The notes below the pieces were generated by a model. That model saw nothing but the letters and a program-made list of their open reading frames with translations, was not told the origin of the DNA and did no database searches. 64,000 bases of DNA. It comes from Usitatibacter palustris (lineage in GTDB: Bacteria; Pseudomonadota; Gammaproteobacteria; Burkholderiales; Usitatibacteraceae). Below are positions 61,978-64,000 of this stretch, one piece after another; the stretch's first letter is position 1, and each line of letters begins with the position of its first letter. Position numbers and translations under genes: made by a program. The stretch is from assembly GCF_013003985.1 (NCBI RefSeq), contig NZ_CP053073.1, positions 1,302,001 to 1,366,000 on the forward strand, in the 5' to 3' direction.

Positions 61978-63169
61978 GGCTCGCCGCGCGACGCGCGGGC
62001 CAGAACCCGAAGAAGATTCCCGTCGCCGCGGAAACGGCGAACGCCACCAGCGCCACCGTGGCCGAGAGCTCGATCTCGAGCTTCATCGCCTGTGCGACAC
62101 CGATCGCGCCACCCACGCCGATCGCGATGCCCACGAGGCCCCCCACGATGCAGATCATCAACGCCTCGAGCAGGAACTGCACAAGCACGTCGCGACGGCG
62201 CGCGCCGATCGCCATGCGCACGCCGATCTCGCGCGTGCGCTCGGTGACCGACACCAGCATGATGTTCATGATCCCGATGCCGCCGACGATCAGCGAGATC
62301 GAGCCGATGGCGCCGAGCATCAGCGAGAGCACGCGCGCCGTACCCGCCGCCGTCTCCGCGACCTGCGTGAGGTTGCGCACCGTGAAGTCGTCTTCGGCGT
62401 CGGGCTGCAAGCGGTGACGCTGCCGCAGGAGCGCGGTGGTGTCCTGCTCGACGATGCGCGTGGCTTCCGCGCTGGTCGCCTGCACGAACATGAAGCGAAC
62501 CGTGCCGGGAAAGCGATTGCCGAAGAGCTTGCTCTGCGCGGTGGTGATGGGCACGAGCACCGAATCGTCCTGGTCGCGGCCGTCGAGGCTCTGGCCCTTC
62601 TTGCGCAGCACGCCGATCACGGTGAAGGGCTGGTTGCGGATGCGCATCGTCTTTCCGATCGGATCCTCGTCGAGGAAGATCTTCTCGGCGACCGTCGAGC
62701 CGATGAGCGCGACGCGCGTGGCACTGCGCACGTCGGTGTCCGTGATGGGGTCGCCGGTTTCCACCGGCCAGTCGCGCACGCTCGTGTATTCGGGTGTGAC
62801 GCCCAGCACCTGGGTGCCCCAGTTGTTGATCCCGTAGGCGATCTGCGCGCCGCCCGGGAAGGTGGGCGCTACGGCGACGACCCCCGGCAACTTGGCGATG
62901 GCTTCGGCGTCGGAGGCGGTGAGGGTCGGCGCATTGCCCGAGCCCACGCGCAAGCCGCCCGTCGAGGTGCTGCCCGAGAGGATCACGAGCAGGTTGGAGC
63001 CCATCGAGGCCACGGCGCGATTGACCGAGTTCTGGGCGCCGCGGCCCACCGCGAGCATCAACACCACTGCCGCCACGCCGATGATCATGCCCAGCATCGT
63101 GAGCCCGGTGCGCAGCTTGTTCGCGCCGAGAGAACGCCAGGCTTCGGCCATGATCGCGAAGAGATTCAT
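61946..63169 (-). CDS. MacB-like ABC transporter permease
   Basis: A 407-residue FtsX/MacB-type permease. Membrane helix 1 (LTMLGMIIGVAAVVLMLAVG) is followed by a large periplasmic domain (about 45-280), then three helices near the C-terminus (about 283-310, 330-360 and 370-392). NIMLVSVTERTREIGVRMAIGA after helix 2 is the family signature. Here permease and ATPase are separate chains, unlike the fused E. coli MacB. With the ATPase and the adaptor gene it forms a tripartite efflux or lipoprotein/peptide export pump. The start overlaps the ATPase stop by 4 bases. Confidence 0.92.
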   Translation of the reverse strand: MNLFAIMAEAWRSLGANKLRTGLTMLGMIIGVAAVVLMLAVGRGAQNSVNRAVASMGSNLLVILSGSTSTGGLRVGSGNAPTLTASDAEAIAKLPGVVAVAPTFPGGAQIAYGINNWGTQVLGVTPEYTSVRDWPVETGDPITDTDVRSATRVALIGSTVAEKIFLDEDPIGKTMRIRNQPFTVIGVLRKKGQSLDGRDQDDSVLVPITTAQSKLFGNRFPGTVRFMFVQATSAEATRIVEQDTTALLRQRHRLQPDAEDDFTVRNLTQVAETAAGTARVLSLMLGAIGSISLIVGGIGIMNIMLVSVTERTREIGVRMAIGARRRDVLVQFLLEALMICIVGGLVGIAIGVGGAIGVAQAMKLEIELSATVALVAFAVSAATGIFFGFWPARRAASLRPVEALRYE

Positions 63170-63879
63170 TCGGCCGCGTCCTCGCGGATCACCGCGCCGT
63201 CGTGCACGACGTGGCCGTCCTTGAAGCGGATGAGGCGCTGCGCGAACTGCGCGATGTCGTTCTCGTGCGTGACGAGCACGATCGTGACCCCGGTGTCCTG
63301 GTTGAGCTTCACGAGGAGGGTCATGATCTCCTCGCTCGTCTTCGTGTCGAGGTTGCCGGTGGGCTCGTCGGCGAGGATCAGCTGCGGGCGGTTCGCGAGC
63401 GCGCGTGCGATCGCCACGCGTTGCTGCTGGCCGCCCGAGAGGCGACTGGGCAGTGAATCGACGTATTTCTCGAGGCCCATCTGCGCGAGCACTTCCTTCG
63501 CGCGCTCGCGCCGCGCCGAGCGGCCCATGCCCGCGTACATCAGGGGAAGCGCGACGTTCTCGCCCGCGGTCACGCGCTTGAGCAGGTTGAAGCCCTGGAA
63601 CACGAAGCCGAACACCTTGTTGCGCGTGGTCGCGAGGTCGTCGGTCTCGAGGCCGGCGACGTCCTGCCCGTTGAGGCGATAGCTTCCCGACGTGGGCGCA
63701 TCGAGCAAGCCCAGGATGTTCATGAACGTGGACTTGCCCGAGCCCGACGGACCCATCACCGCGACGAACTCGCCCGCTTCGATCGAGAGCGAGACGTTCT
63801 CGAGCGCGGGCGGCGTGCCCGGCGCGGCGGTCTCGTAGACCTTGCCGAGATTCGCGACCTCGATGAAGCGTTCGGCCAT
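63166..63879 (-). CDS. MacB-like ABC transporter ATP-binding protein
   Basis: A 237-residue ATPase of the LolD/MacB group. Walker A GPSGSGKST is at residues 43-51, the Q-loop is FVFQGFNLL near 92, the signature LSGGQQQR near 144, Walker B LILADEPTGNLD near 164 and the H-loop LVTHE near 199. It drives the permease encoded next, with which it overlaps by 4 bases. Its ATG shares a base with the stop of the adaptor gene upstream. Confidence 0.94.
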   Translation of the reverse strand: MAERFIEVANLGKVYETAAPGTPPALENVSLSIEAGEFVAVMGPSGSGKSTFMNILGLLDAPTSGSYRLNGQDVAGLETDDLATTRNKVFGFVFQGFNLLKRVTAGENVALPLMYAGMGRSARRERAKEVLAQMGLEKYVDSLPSRLSGGQQQRVAIARALANRPQLILADEPTGNLDTKTSEEIMTLLVKLNQDTGVTIVLVTHENDIAQFAQRLIRFKDGHVVHDGAVIREDAAE

Positions 63880-64000
63880 CAGAACATCCGCATGCGCGGC
63901 TGCGCGGCGGGGCCGGCCGTGCCTTGTGCCACGAGGTCGCGCGTGACGAGCTTGTCGCCTTCCTTGATGTCGCCTTCGACGATCTCCGTGAAGTTCGCGT
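63879..64000 (-). CDS. MacA-like periplasmic adaptor subunit, 3' end only
   Basis: Only the last 39 residues are inside the window. They read through EIVEGDIKEGDKLVT, the usual C-terminal beta strand of efflux adaptor (HlyD/MacA) proteins, and end with a Met- and Arg-containing tail (RMRMF). The start lies beyond the right edge. The stop overlaps the ATG of the ATPase gene, which places it first in a macA-ATPase-permease operon. Confidence 0.8.
   Translation of the reverse strand, partial: ANFTEIVEGDIKEGDKLVTRDLVAQGTAGPAAQPRMRMF

Overview
The window is 64 kb of GC-rich, densely packed bacterial chromosome. The gene set points to a free-living betaproteobacterium: a Bug/TctC-type tricarboxylate uptake system plus an orphan Bug protein, a DUF6352/DUF6494 cluster, an aceE-aceF-lpdA operon whose E3 carries its own lipoyl domain, lexA-recA-recX, a CobD/CbiB-like protein and sigma-54-driven type IV pilins with a TfpX/TfpZ accessory protein. 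I cannot name the species. A Nitrosomonadales/Usitatibacter-like soil or freshwater lineage is only a guess. No rRNA, tRNA, CRISPR array, phage or transposase was seen. Both ends cut through genes.

Layout. 1-4.2 kb: a truncated ornithine/lysine-type decarboxylase, a palindromic repeat, a DUF6352 gene, two small proteins, a threonine/serine dehydratase and a lysophospholipid acyltransferase. 4.2-9.2 kb: an orphan Bug-type binding protein (minus strand), a CobD/CbiB-like membrane protein and a tctC-tctB-tctA operon. 9.2-13.4 kb: an M14 carboxypeptidase followed by the AmmeMemoRadiSam trio as overlapping genes. 13.4-17.1 kb: rsgA, pterin dehydratase and M48 protease (minus), then oligoribonuclease and a phosphatase-like protein (plus). 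17.2-25.9 kb: glpK, an uncharacterised protein, a BNR-repeat propeller whose best start is a CTG, a MoaD/ThiS-like protein, the ugpBAEC glycerol-3-phosphate ABC transporter and a GNAT acetyltransferase. 25.9-33.1 kb: carotenoid oxygenase and DUF2141 (minus), CinA-like amidase, lexA with two unusual operators, recA, recX, a 50-residue membrane peptide, three small enzymes or secreted proteins, and a secreted Tae4-like/SH3 protein whose catalytic Cys is Ser. 33.2-39.8 kb: a DUF167 protein, an unknown protein, alaS, a NUDIX hydrolase, an O-antigen ligase and a GAF protein. 39.8-46.4 kb: a cysteine-cluster protein and the pyruvate dehydrogenase operon (all minus).

46.8-53.5 kb is the most system-like stretch. 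A PP2C phosphatase, a double FHA protein, a metallo-beta-lactamase-fold phosphodiesterase, a GAF-fused GspE/PilB ATPase and a GAF/HD-GYP protein follow one another on one strand. Together they look like a relay linking protein phosphorylation, cyclic nucleotides and c-di-GMP to a pilus or secretion motor. It is followed by two tandem 1000-residue membrane proteins with a spermidine-synthase-like domain lacking the usual catalytic Asp. Next come two nearly identical pilin genes, which are a 789-bp tandem duplication. Each copy has its own sigma-54 promoter and terminator, but the upstream DNA has diverged and carries a different dyad in each copy. A TfpX/TfpZ protein and a MacAB-like efflux operon close the window.

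Several palindromic intergenic repeats supply start codons, stop codons or terminators to neighbouring genes.
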